Of a DNA stretch of 64,000 nucleotides, positions 46,146 through 56,776 are shown one piece after another. The translations under genes were made by a program, and so were the position numbers. This DNA is from Serripes groenlandicus (taxonomy: Eukaryota; Mollusca; Bivalvia; Cardiida; Cardiidae). The notes under the pieces are model-generated. The model did not search any database and was not told the DNA's origin. It saw only the letters and a program-made list of their open reading frames with translations. Position 1 is the first letter of the stretch, and each line of letters opens with the position of its first letter. The DNA is taken from the NCBI GenBank assembly GCA_031761405.1, contig JASEVX010000013.1, forward strand, positions 45,636,105 to 45,700,104, read 5' to 3'.

Positions 46146-46755
46146 CCTGTTTAAACCCTCAATTGCCACACCTTCTAAACGGTTTACAGATAGAACACTT
46201 ATATGATAGAAAATGTTTATCTATTAGCTATAAATTAATCTAAAGTAAATGAGGTCATGTAAAAAAGTAAAAAAATCATCCCGCATACCGTCATTTCCAA
46301 CATTATCGGCCTAGACGAAATCTGAATTTTCATACACTCTACGTTCAATTTCACATACGTTTTTTAATGAATTAAACTCATAGTCATATATTTAATACAT
46401 TCTGGTGAAGGTACTCAATTATACACATACAAAGTCTTTTTCTTGGACTATTTCTCTGTAGATTAGCCTGGCTTTGGATGTATTTTGCGTAATTTAACCT
46501 ATAGTACATTACTTTGAAATCGCTGGATTTGTATTACTAAAACGATTCTTTTAAAAACCACAACAAAGGATTTGAGAATTAAAAATTAATAAGGTTTCTT
46601 GAATATGAAATATGACCTGTCTTGGGCAGTCATAAGATCTATATGCGAGCAAATGAAAAAAGAATGGGTAAAATGATGTTTGTAATGGCCGTTCGTTTAA
46701 AACGGCTTCCTGACAGTTGTGCATGCTGTAACTAGTCTCTTTACTCAATAAACAA

Positions 46756-47041
46756 TACCGCCTCTGTTAACGGACTCTATATGTTTACTGTGCAGATATG
46801 TTTATTTACTAACAAATATGTTTATATTAGAATAATTGCCGCATACACGTTGATTGCCGCTGCTCTCTTTCAGTATAGTAATAACGCTGTTTGTTCCAAC
46901 ACTTATGGTTTTGCCGTTTTATCTCAAGGCGACACAGTTAAGGTCGTAATTGTAGACAAATCGTCCGGCTCTATAATCTTTACAGATATTAAAGCAAACT
47001 ATTACTGGACCTCGTTCTCTGGTGTCTGGATTCATAAATAG
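46756..47041 (+). pseudogene. 5'-truncated duplicate of the C1q exon
   Basis: The frame begins at the middle of the domain (TACCGCCTCTGTTAACGGAC matches 45802 onward) and is open to the same TAG, with NGLYMFTVQICL, LSQGDTVKVVIVDKSSG and YYWTSFSGVWIHK. The N-terminal third of the C1q fold is missing, and no acceptor precedes the break, which joins CTCAATAAACAA (end of the first unit) to the domain. Several amino-acid changes have accumulated but no stop. Probably a pseudogene, although an ORF from a Met at 46781 persists. Confidence 0.8.
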
Positions 47042-47769
47042 ACACATTATACGTCACATTACACCCATTTAATTCCTTCTTTGTTTCCTTGTAAATAAAC
47101 CTGTTTAAACCCTCAATTGTCACATCTTCTAAACGGTTTACAGGTAGAACACTAATATCATTGAAAATATTCATCTCTTAGCTATAAAGTAATCAAAAGA
47201 AAATGGGGGGGGGGTCATGTAATATGTAAGAAAGAATTCATCCCGCAAAGATTGCTACCGTCATTTTTAACATAATAGGGCTAAGCAAAACCAGGTTTTG
47301 CATACACTCTACGTTCATTTGCACACAAGTTTTTTAATGAATTTAAACTCATTGTCATATATTCAATGCATTCTGGTGAAGGTATACACTCAAATCTACG
47401 CAATCAAAGTTTTTTGTGTGGACTATTTCTCTGCAGATTAGTCTATATTTGGATGTATTTTGCATATAATACATTACTTTGAGGCGCTGGACCCGTTGTT
47501 ATGTACTTCGTCCCGGAACTATATATATATATATTGATTTGTTTTTCAAAAACGATTTCTTTAAATACCACAACAAAGGATTTTAGTATAAAAAATTAAT
47601 AAAGTTTCTTGAATATGAAATATCACCTGTGTGAGGCAGTTATCAGATCTATATACGAACGAATGATAACATAATGGGTAAAATGGAGCTGTTTGTAATT
47701 GCCGTTTGTTTGAAACAGCTTCCTGACATTTGTGCATGTTCTAACTAGTCTCTTTTCTCAATAAACAAC

Positions 47770-48671
47770 ACGTTCACAAATACTTTCGGTTTTTTCTTGA
47801 ACGTGTTATTGTCTCGTTTGCCAAATGTTCCAATTCCACCAAGATTTCGCTTACTCTTATTATTACGCATCAGTACATGTATTTTGAGATCAGTGTAGAT
47901 CTAGATAAGTTCGTTAAATCATATAGAATGGTCATTGCTATGATTCCCTACTACACTTTCTTCGGTGTGTGTGTGAGAATTATAAATAAAATGTAGTTAC
48001 TATATTGTCCATTTGCTATGATAATAATGATCAAAATGTGGATTTGTGGAAGTCCTCCCGTGTTACTATAAACACGTATTGCGTCGGATTCACCGAGTTG
48101 TCTACGGTCGTTATTAATATAGCATATGGACCATATAGATTTAACCTTGTATTGTTTTTTTCTTTTAATTTTGTCAAAAGAAAGCTTGGACACCTCTGTT
48201 CCGACTTATATCGAAAATCATTACCACTTTTTAACCTTTTAACGAGGTTTACGTTCTTCATGAGATTTGTGTGGTTTATACGAGTGTTTTTGGTTTCTGC
48301 TAAGTTGCCCTGTGTTATTATGAATAAAGTTCAACTAGTCTGTTTGACTAAAGCTATATTTAGAATTTACTTCATACGCGCGAAACAATACTGACACATC
48401 TAATATCTAACAATATCAACTTGTGTATCATTAATAAAGTCGCGTCTCCTTTTTACCGAGATATTTATACTTCCTCACGGTGGCTGCACCTAATACCATA
48501 TACAACAACTATAACCGGGCGACTGAACTACATGTATCTATGTAAAACGAATAAAAGAACACTACTTGGTAGCTTAAACATGACATCATATCAAGAACAT
48601 ACCAATTGCAGCATATCTGTCATAAACAATAGACGTATGATCATCTGTGGTGTATTTGTGGTTCTTTTCAT
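47770..48671. other. non-coding; nothing recognised beyond the C1q flank
   Basis: The first 120 bp continue the similarity to 36.8-36.9 kb. ORFs at 48005-48394 and 48421-48726 lack domain features or run into the minisatellite. Confidence 0.4.
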
Positions 48672-49143
48672 AACAGATATTGTTACGTCTATTGTTAATG
48701 ACAGATATGTAATACATCTTTTGTAAATGACATATATGAAATACTTCTATTGTTAATGACAGATATGAAATACGTCTATTATTAATGACAGATTTGTAAT
48801 ACGTCTATTGTTAATGACAGATATGTAATACATCTATTGTTAATAACAGATTTGAAATACGTCTATTGTTAATGACAGATATGTAATACATCTTTTGTAA
48901 ATGACATATATGAAATACTTCTATTGTTAATGACAGGTATGTAATACGTCTATTGTTAATGACAGATATGAAATACGTCTATTATTAATGACAGATTTGT
49001 AATACGTCTATTGTTAATGACAGACATGTAATACGTCTATTGTTAATAACAGATTTGAAATACGTCTATTGTTAATGACAGGTATGTAATACGTCTATTG
49101 TTAATGACAGATATGTAATACGTCTATTGTTAATGACAGATAT
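48672..49143. repeat. 29-bp minisatellite, about 16 copies
   Basis: The unit is CGTCTATTGTTAATGACAG plus ATATGTAATA. A variant unit with TTGTAAATGACATATATGAA recurs at 48721 and 48895, exactly 174 bp (six units) apart, so higher-order amplification occurred. A reverse-oriented partial unit (ATATCTGTCATAAACAATAG) lies just before the array near 48614. Confidence 0.9.
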
Positions 49144-49229
49144 TCTGTCATTGGCCCTTTTCTTGACAACATCTCACACGATACCGCACCAACGCGGACG
49201 CTCTACCAATACAACACCAAGGTGGTCTT

Positions 49230-49480
49230 CTCCTTATGTCACAATGCTTTCAACTCTATTCAATGATTATACTTTAATTTATAGAAAGTTCCATACTTTC
49301 CCACAGATGTTTCCAAAGTCGTCTGCCGCCGATTTGTCGATTGCTGGAAAGGGTTTTGAGTGTATATATATATAACATGATGATGGTTATATTCCTTAGC
49401 CATTTCCCACATACAAACTCTTTCTGAAGCCTCCTCTTGCAGACGTCTTTTGAAAACAATTTGGCGAAAGGAGAAATTGC
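49230..49480. mobile_element. two partial CTGCAG MITE-like copies
   Basis: A right half (CTCCTTATGTCACAATGC to GTCGTCTGCCGCCGAT and GGAAAGGGTTTTG) is followed by a left half (GCCATTTCCCACATAC to GCGAAAGGAGAAATTGC). The second stops at the centre of the MITE, exactly where element J begins. Confidence 0.6.
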
Positions 49481-49483
49481 TTA

Positions 49484-49950
49484 TTAGTCGCCGGGCAGAT
49501 GCCAGCGACTTATATTTTTAATAGCTTTTCGGAAATGACACGGGAGGAGAAATTATTACTAGAAAAAAACAAATTTAAATGTCTTGAACATATTACATTT
49601 ACGTTTGTTTAAAAACACTAAATTATGACACATCTAAAATGAAATAAATATTCCGATGTTTTAAGTATTTGCAGTTTCTTTATTTTGACTCGCATTTATG
49701 TTTTTTGGTTTATTTACGAAGACATTTCAGTCCCTATTAGACTTGCAGCAGACTGTTAAGTGTCAAAATTGAGATAAAAATCACGTCGAATTCTCCTTTT
49801 AATAGCAATTTTTACTTACTGAATGTTATTTTCATGTTCAAAGAGATGTCTTGATTTGTGAAGAATGCATTTAATAATGTTTATCCATGTATATCTAAAA
49901 TATGAACTGTTTCTAAGCTAAAACTGTTGATCACGTGTCACGAATTTAAG
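49484..49950 (+). mobile_element. element J, direct copy (hairpin-ended)
   Basis: It opens with the hairpin AGTCGCCGGGCAGATGCCAG/CGACT, then TATATTTTTAATAGCTTTTC. It is about 470 bp of sequence matching 41130-41601 in reverse. Beyond about 49950 the match is lost and no CTTG terminus was found. Confidence 0.6.
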
Positions 49951-50550
49951 CTCGCATACTCGCGAATTGCTAGTGCAAATTTCAAATTGCGAGGCGTGAT
50001 TTCAGGCGCCAGCATATTTTTGCGAGTGAAATGTTAGAGCCGAATAATATGCATCTCTAATCGTCGATCTTTTACAAGGTTATTTCTTTGACAAATCACG
50101 GTAATTGCTGTGAATTTTCGAGATTTACCTAGTGGCTGGGAGTATACTTTCAGTTTTGCAATATTAGCGGAAGTTTAGAATCAAAACATGTCTCGTGCGC
50201 ATGCCTATTCAACGAACCCAATATTGATGACGTTTACAGCATATATTTCGTCTTTCGGAAGTCTAAAATTAGATTTTAATTTACATATCGCAAATACGAT
50301 TGGCTGGAATAGTCACGTGTATATTTTGGGTTTCCCAAAGTTGTTTTCACTACGGAGATAGAAGAAATGGATGTTTTTGCACTTAATAATAAAATAAATT
50401 ATTAAATAGAAACAATGTGGGAGGAGAAAAACATCCAGAATTAAGGTATTTTAATTGGCTTTTAATCGTTAATGATAATGGCGATGATGATGGTGATGAT
50501 AATGGGGATGTTGATAATGTTGAGGTTGATAATGATAACGGATTTTGGAT

Positions 50551-50754
50551 TTAAGCCGTTTTCAACTTTTTTCAATCATATCACGGTGACAAGTTTTCCC
50601 TAATGATTGCTTTTCCACAGGGACTATTAGCCAATAAGTACAATATGAATTAAGCTTGTCGCATATGACTTAGTCAAACCTCAGAAAGAATGTTGGCCGA
50701 TTCGGGGTTCGAACTGACAACTCCTTGTTTAACATCCCGTGTCGCTACCGATAG
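50551..50754 (-). mobile_element. SINE (head type 1), diverged
   Basis: In reverse it has the 3' domain (AAGCCGTTTTCAAC, CATATCACGGTGAC), then CTATTAGCCAATA, CTTAGTCAAACCTCAGAAAG, AATGTTGGCCGA, a B-box complement (GGGGTTCGAACTGACAAC) and GTGTCGCTACCGA. Confidence 0.7.
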
Positions 50755-50779
50755 ATGCTATTTTTAAAATCTAAACTAT

Positions 50780-51480
50780 GCGCATTCCTCTGTGAAAACC
50801 AACTTGAGCGCAATTATTTCAAATGTTAATATGAGAGGTGTTGTGCAAAAACCAACCTTAGCGTAATTAGTACACGTCTAAATATAAACGGTGCTTTGAA
50901 CGATCTTGTTTTTTGTTTTTAACAATCTTTAAGTCATATCACGGCGGCCAGTTCACCTATCCATGTGTTTCCTGGATTTCTCACACCAGTACTCCACATA
51001 ACAGTTTTTCCAAGCAACCGGCTGCTTTTTCATATAGACTATTAGCCTATTGGAACATGACAAATGACGCTTGTCGTAGTGACGTTTGTCAAACCTCGGA
51101 AAGAATGTTGGCCGAGCTGGGGTTCGAACTCACAACCCCTGGATTGACAACCTGCGTCGCTAACGAGTGAGTTACCAGGACTCGGCCGGGAAAAATCTAC
51201 GCTTAATCATTTCAAATGTGAATATGAGCGGTGCTTTACAGAAATCAACATAAGGGTAATTATTTCATATGTATATATGAGCGGTGCTCTGCAAAAACCA
51301 ACCTTAGCGTTATTATTGCATTTTTAGAGATAACCGGTGCTCTACGAAAGCCCACCTTAATGTAATGTAATGTAGACATGAGCGGTGCTCTGCGAAAACC
51401 AACCTTAGCGTAATTATTGCATTTTTAGAGATAAGCTGTGCTCTGCAAAAAACAACCTTAATGTAAGTATTTGAACTGCG
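50780..51480. repeat. degenerate minisatellite, unit about 56-60 bp, interrupted by a SINE
   Basis: Repeated blocks read GGTGCTCTGCAAAAACCAAC, CTTAGCGTAATTATT and AAATGTTAATATGAGC-like sequence. Units occur at 50.79-50.90 kb and again at 51.19-51.48 kb with a SINE between them. Confidence 0.75.
50905..51188 (-). mobile_element. tRNA-derived SINE (head type 1), near-complete
   Basis: In reverse it has the 3' domain (AGTCATATCACGGCGGCC, AGTTCACC), CACACCAGTACTCCACAT, ATAGACTATTAGCC, a CAAACCTCGGAAAGAATG block and a B-box complement GGGGTTCGAACTCACAAC. The head complement is CGTCGCTAACGAGTGAGTTACC. It splits the minisatellite. Confidence 0.8.
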
Positions 51481-51856
51481 CATGACCAACTGCAACTGCC
51501 TATTCATTTATAAGTATGTGTTGTATGACTAGAAAATGTATTACATCTATAGGGTCCAGTAGTTACCAATGAGAACCAATGATTACGCATCGAACAAACT
51601 AGGGTTATCCGTATTCCTATAATAAACTATTATTTTGTTCGATTCAGATGACCGAGGTCAACTGTAGACCTAATTCGCTTCTGATTGCATCGACAGCTTA
51701 TTTAACAAAACAAATTAGATGTCAACCAGAATCGTGCAATTTAAACCGCAGCATACCACAATTTTCGTATAACCATGTTTAGCTATGGACACCAAATCAA
51801 GATCATTCAAGGAAATAGGTCGTGTCTACCAAATATCGAGTGCAGTGAAACAAAAT

Positions 51857-52130
51857 GAGCCATCCCACGAGAAAACCAGCAGTGTGGACTCTGCGTAATG
51901 TATCGACCGAGATCAGCCTAAGTATGCCGCGCAGGCTAACCAGGACATACTCTTTTCGCATCCTGTGGATTTTCTGTGTCAGGAGCCATGACTCTATACT
52001 TCTATCCCCCTGAGACGGAATGTGTCGGCCCGGATTAGCCTGCACGGACTGCACAGGCTAATCTGGGTCGACACGTTCCGTCTCAGGGGATTCAGGTATA
52101 GATAATGTTGGTTTTCTCGTGGAACGGCTC
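51857..52130. mobile_element. GAGCC-ended MITE with an internal palindrome, about 274 bp
   Basis: Outer ends GAGCCATCCCACGAGAAAAC and GTTTTCTCGTGGAACGGCTC are inverted repeats. Inside, CCCCTGAGACGGAATGTGTC through AGCCTG is repeated as its inverted complement to 52089, a second nested hairpin of about 35 bp per arm. The family also occurs at 31.98, 36.1 and 36.6 kb. Confidence 0.8.
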
Positions 52131-52289
52131 GAAATGATGTATTTACTTGGCGTCAAAGAAACCACTTTCTGCTCAATAAATAACCTATTATCAAGATATG
52201 TGGATTATGTTGAAAGCTAATAGCTTCTTGTAATTCTCTTTAAAATGAAAAGTCCTAACTCATAAAGTCAATGATATGATTCAGTGTGT

Positions 52290-52510
52290 TTTGTGTGGTG
52301 TTTTACGCCGTTTTACGCCGCTTTAAACGCTTTTTTAGTCATATCATGGCGTTTCCTTGGTAACATTGCCGTAATACTAGAAAGTTTATCTTGAAACCAG
52401 CACAGCAGTCGCAATAAATAACCCCCACAAACCTGAGTACCGAGAAATGAAGCCACTGCCACAATTTGTTAAATCTTTGGTGTCGTCCGACCGGTGATAG
52501 AACCCAGGGG
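52290..52510 (-). mobile_element. diverged SINE
   Basis: In reverse it has a 3' domain (TTTACGCCGCTTTAAACGC, TCATATCATGGCGTTTCC, TTGGTAACATTGCCGTAATA) and a weak B-box complement GGTGATAGAACCC at the far end. Confidence 0.5.
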
Positions 52511-53737
52511 CCCGTTTTATCAAAAAAGTCGGATCTTAGCTACGACCTGACGTAAGTTTTGAAGTTACGATCGGTCTTAAGACCGTTTTATCAATGAGGT
52601 CGTAACTTCAAAGTCGCAGCTAAGATTTTAAAAGTCGTAAGTCTATTTATAACTGCGAGCCAGTCTAAATATCAGCTTCCGGTTTTGCGACAACAACAAT
52701 AAAAGCTGTCTGCAATCACCTCGAAAACGTAAACATGCCTCAAATTTCGATACGAAGTCTACACAGACATCAACGATTGATGTTTAATGATGACTAATAG
52801 TTCATACGGACAGTGTTCACGGTAATGTACACGATTAAAATATTTTGTATCGCCTGCTGATTCATAAAATCTGAGGTTGAACGCTTTCGTATTGTGAAAC
52901 TGAAAATGTAATCGGCTTAATTTTTCACTGCTGTTCTTCCTTGTCTTTAGTACATTGTTATTGATAATTTTAGTTCAATGGGGCTATACTATTTACTACT
53001 GAGAACAAAATTCTGATCCTAAAATGTCGAAGGTTAAATTTACAAGGACGTAGGGTCTAGTAGAGAACAAAATGTGACCTTTGCTATTCCAAGCTCAGAC
53101 ATTTACTTACAGCATTTTACTTTGATCTTACCAGGGATGTTTCTGGTGTAACCAGGGATGTTTCTGGTGTAACCAGGGATGTTTCTGGTGTAACCAGAGA
53201 CATTTGCAAATGTTTTGTGTCTTTCCTGTCGTGATATAGTGACACTTCTATGTAGTCTGAGTATTGACAAGTAAAATATATTTATTAACTTTCTTATGTG
53301 CAATTAATAAGCTTATTTCCTACAGTTTTTCATGTATAAAACTCATACTGTCAATTTAATTATTTCAGGGTCACGTGGTTCCCAATAAGCAGCAGAAGTG
53401 TGCACTAGCTGTATCAAGTATGATGGCCCAGGAAAAAACAATGGTGAAGATACAAACTGTACTTAGAAACTCTGTAAAATGTCAATATTGCTTTCATACA
53501 CTATTTTGAAGTGTCTCTTATACTTTTGAGAACTCTGAATAAATTTGTTTTCAATAATCCTGGAAATTACTCAAACAATCAGTTTCTCATTTGCTATCAA
53601 TGTTTTCTACACTGCTTTCATATTAGAAAAGCTATGTAGAATTTCTGTTGAATTTCTGTTACTTCATTTTGAAAGATTTTCTCCATGGTTTGTGGTAGGT
53701 TTCTAGGTTTTAATTCCATTATACATTTTGTTTTATT
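52511..53737. other. non-coding; short repeats only
   Basis: An inverted motif pair built on AAGTTACGATC/GGTCGTAACTT lies at about 52555-52620. Three copies of a 21-bp unit (CCAGGGATGTTTCTGGTGTAA) lie at about 53133-53195. No exon was found. Confidence 0.5.
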
Positions 53738-55435
53738 AGCTCACCTGAGCTTTGCTCAAGGTGAGTTATTGTGATCGCCTTTTGTCCGGCGTCCGTCGTC
53801 CGTCGTCCGTCGTGCGTCGTGCGTCGTGCGTCGTGCGTCAACTTCTTCTCCTCAGTAACCAGTGGGTCAATTTGGATGAAACTTCACAGAAAGCATCCTC
53901 TCAATGACCTCACCAGAATTCCTTCAAATTTTTGGGATCCATGCAAAATTCTGGTTTCCATGGCAACGAAACCGAAAAAACTTCAAAATTCTTCTTCTCC
54001 CGAATTGGTTGGCAGATTTTCAAATAATTTTGTAGAAATGTTCCTTGAATGACCCTCTATCAGATTCCTTCAAGCCGTGTTGATTGGTCGAAAAACATGG
54101 CCGCCAGGGGGGGCGGGGCTATTTTGCCTTATATGGCTATAGTGAAAACTTAAAAAATCTTCTCCTCCGAAAGTGTCAGGCTGATTTTCAAATAATTTTG
54201 TAGAAATGTTCCTTGGGTGACCCTCTATCAGATTCCTTCAAGCCATGTTGATTGGTCGAAAAACATGGCCGCCAGGGGGGGCGGGGCTATTTTGCCTTAT
54301 ATGGCTATAGTGCAAACTTAAAAAATCTTCTCCTCCAAAAGTGTCAGGCCGATTTTCAAATAATTTTGTAGAAATGTTCCTTGGGTGATCCTCTATCAGA
54401 TTCCTTCAAGCCAATTGTTGATTGGTAAAAAAACATGGCCGCCAGGGGGCGGGGCTATTTTGCCTTTTATGGCTATAATGAAAACTTAAAAAATCTTCTC
54501 CTCCATAAGTGTCAGGCCGATTTTCAAATAATTTTGTAGAAATGTTCCTTGGGTGACCCTCTATCAGATTCCTTCAAGCAATGTTGATTGGTCGAAAAAC
54601 ATGGCCGCCAGGGGGCGGGGGCTATTTTGCCTTATATGGCCAAAGTATAAACTTAAAAAATCTTCTCCTCAGTAACCAGTGGGTCAATTGGGATGAAACT
54701 TCACAGAAAGCATCCTCTTAATGACCTCACCAGAATTTCTTCAAATGTTTTGGGATCCATGCAGAATTCTTGTTTCCATGGCAACAAAACGAAAAAAACT
54801 TCAAAATTCTTCTTCTCCCAAACTGGTTGGCAGATTTTCAAATAATTTTGTAGAAATGTTCCTTGGATGACCCTCTACCAGATTCCTTCAAGCCATGTTG
54901 ATTGGTAAAAAAACATGGCCGACAGGGGGGCGGGGCTATTTTGCCTTATATGGCTATAGTGAAAACTTAAAAAATCTTCTCCTCCGAAAGTGTCCGGCTG
55001 ATTTTCAAATGATTTTGTAGAAATGTTCCTTGGGTGACCCTCTATCAGATTCCTTGAAGCCATGTTGATTGGTCGATAAACATGGCCGCCAGGGGGGGGC
55101 GGGGCTATTTTGCCTTATATGGCTATAGTGCAAACTTAAAAAATCTTCTTCTCCAAAAGTGTAGCCATGTTGATTGGTCAAAAAACATGGCCGCCAGTAG
55201 GCAGGGCTATTTTGCATTATATGGCTATAGTGAAAACTTAAAAAATCTTCTCCTCCAAAAGTATCTGGCCGATTTTCAAATAATTTTGTAGAAATGTTCC
55301 TAGGGTGACCCTCTATCAGATTCCTTCAAGCCAAGTTGATTGGTCGGAAACTATGGCTGCCAGGGGGCGAGGCTTATATAGCTAAAGTGAAAAAATAATC
55401 AGGTGAGCGATTCAAGGGCCATCATGGCCCTCTTG
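53738..55435 (+). mobile_element. Helitron-like non-autonomous element F, large copy
   Basis: The 5' hairpin is GCTCACCTGAGC/GCTCAAGGTGAG, followed by a CGTCGTCCGTCGTGCGTCG tract. The body alternates two unit types: an outer unit (CAGTAACCAGTGGGTCAAT, GGGATCCATGCAAAATTCT) and monomers of about 168 bp with GACCCTCTATCAGATTCC, TTGATTGGTCGAAAAACATGG and TATATGGCTATAGTG. The 3' end has AGGTGAGCGA (inverted to the 5' end), a perfect hairpin AGGGCCATCATGGCCCT and CTTG before T. It is the most complete element of its family here. Confidence 0.85.
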
Positions 55436-55493
55436 TTTATTACATGTATTCTTTGATTTTCAGTGTGCATATATTCTCATTCAATTTCATCAT

Positions 55494-55791
55494 GGTAGCT
55501 CAGTCGATAGCGACGCGGGCTGTCAAGCCAGGGGTTGTGAGTTTGAATCCCAGCTCGGCCAACATTCTCTCCGACGTTTGAGAAAAGTCATTGTGTCATG
55601 CGTCATTCGTCTTTCACCAATGGGCTTACAGTCTATGTGGATTAGCAGATATTTGCTTGGAAAGTATGTTGTGTTGAGTACTGGTATAAGAAAGCTACGA
55701 ATAGAGTGAGAAGGTGAACTGGCTGTCGATATATGACTGAACAATTATTGAAAACGGCGTTAATGTTTAAACCCCAATCAATCAATCAATC
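55494..55791 (+). mobile_element. tRNA-derived SINE (head type 1), complete
   Basis: Head TGGTAGCTCAGTCGATAGCG with A box and B box GTTTGAATCCC. Body AACATTCTCTCCGACGTTTG, CATTCGTCTTTCACCAATGG. 3' domain TATGACTGAACAATTATTG and AAAACGGCGTTAA with an ATCAATCAATCAATC tail. Confidence 0.85.
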
Positions 55792-55830
55792 TTTAATCAC
55801 TCACAAAATGTATATGGAATTTAGTCTCTT

Positions 55831-56038
55831 GACCCTTTCCACATTCAGTAAATCTGCAGCAGAACACAAATATAGCAATCTTTTATTTATGAAAGTTGAA
55901 TTATTGAATAGAGGACAGAACATTGCCGCAAAAGGAGACATTACTCATTATGAGCATTTTTTCTATTTCCCGCCTAGTTTTTCAAAATTAGTCCGTTGCA
56001 ATGGCGTCTTATGTCGTCTGTATCAGGGTGAGGGTTAA
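55831..56038. mobile_element. CTGCAG MITE-like element, diverged full copy
   Basis: It starts TTGACCCTTTCCACATTC with AATCTGCAGCAGA. The central palindrome is GCAAAAGGAGACATTACTCA/TGAGCATTTTTTC. It ends TGTCGTCTGTATCAGG and GTGAGGGTTAA. Confidence 0.65.
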
Positions 56039-56270
56039 TTATGTCCCCTATATAATTCGTCCGGAAATTGTTAAATTGTCAAATGCATTCATACATGTAT
56101 GCTGATGGATTGTACATATTTTTTGCTAAAATAAATACATATATATATATTGATTCTGAAACAGACATCTTCTAGTAGGTAAATATAGGAAATCTCTCTT
56201 AATAACAGTGCATTTTTAGAATAAATTCGGAAACATTGTTTGAAAAAGAGAAATTGCTCTGTCTGTCTCA

Positions 56271-56498
56271 TAACCCTTTCCCACTTGCAGACGCATTTCG
56301 ATGCATCTGCAGCAAATGACTTTTGAAAACAATGTGGAAAATGGAAAAATTGCTCATAATGAACAATTTCTCCATTTGCCACAATATTTTCAACTCTATT
56401 CAATAATGACATCATCATTTGTATATATTTTCCATACTTTTGCCTAGCTGTTTTCAAAGTCATCTGCTGCAGATTTCCTGTATGTGGGAAAAGGATAA
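56271..56498. mobile_element. CTGCAG MITE-like element, complete copy
   Basis: TAACCCTTTCCCACTTGCAG at the left; GCATCTGCAGCAAATGAC inside; central palindrome AATTGCTCATAATGAACAATT; right end GTCATCTGCTGCAGATTTCC then GTGGGAAAAGGATAA. It is the cleanest member of the family in the second cluster. Confidence 0.75.
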
Positions 56499-56523
56499 TG
56501 AGCAATTTCTTCTTTTACTACAC

Positions 56524-56776
56524 CACAGTGGTTAGCGTGTCAGACTCATGAATGGGAGACCACGGTTCAATCACCGATTTGTTCATACAAAAAACTTTAA
56601 AAATGATAGAATTCGCTTCCCTCTTTGGTGATCATGTTTGAGGAGATAACATTACAACTAATGCACTATTGTCAGGAAAAGCTTACCAGCTGTACTGGTA
56701 ATATATCCAGGAAACGCTGTGATGTGCATGAACAATTTTGAAAGTGGCATAAAACACCATTGAAAGAAACAATCCT
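56524..56776 (+). mobile_element. tRNA-derived SINE (head type 4)
   Basis: The head CCACAGTGGTTAGCGTGTCA is A-box-like, and CCACGGTTCAATCACC is B-box-like. The body has AACATTACAACTAATGCAC. The 3' domain is TACTGGTAATATATCCAGG, AAACGCTGTGATGTGCATG and AAAGTGGCATAAAACACC. Confidence 0.7.

Larger units (their letters stand above)
45803..47769 (+). repeat. tandem segmental duplication (about 0.95-1.0 kb x 2) of C1q 3' half plus flank
   Basis: Unit 1 (about 45803-46755) and unit 2 (about 46757-47769) align throughout: the C1q 3' half, the AATAAA region, TTCTAAACGGTTTACAG, TACACTCTACGTTCA, GCATTCTGGTGAAGGTA and the closing CTCAATAAACAA. The offset is 954 bp over the coding part and grows through indels in the flank, including an ATATAT insertion near 47520. 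Confidence 0.85.

Noticed and set aside
48005..48394. 129-codon + strand ORF
   Set aside because: Hydrophobic AT-rich translation without domain, overlapped by open frames on the other strand.
48672..49143. Regularly spaced direct repeats that could suggest a CRISPR array
   Set aside because: The units are contiguous without unique spacers, and the context is animal genomic DNA; it is a minisatellite.
55005..55291. ORFs on both strands within element F
   Set aside because: Repeated peptides on both strands reflect the tandem monomers of the Helitron-like core.
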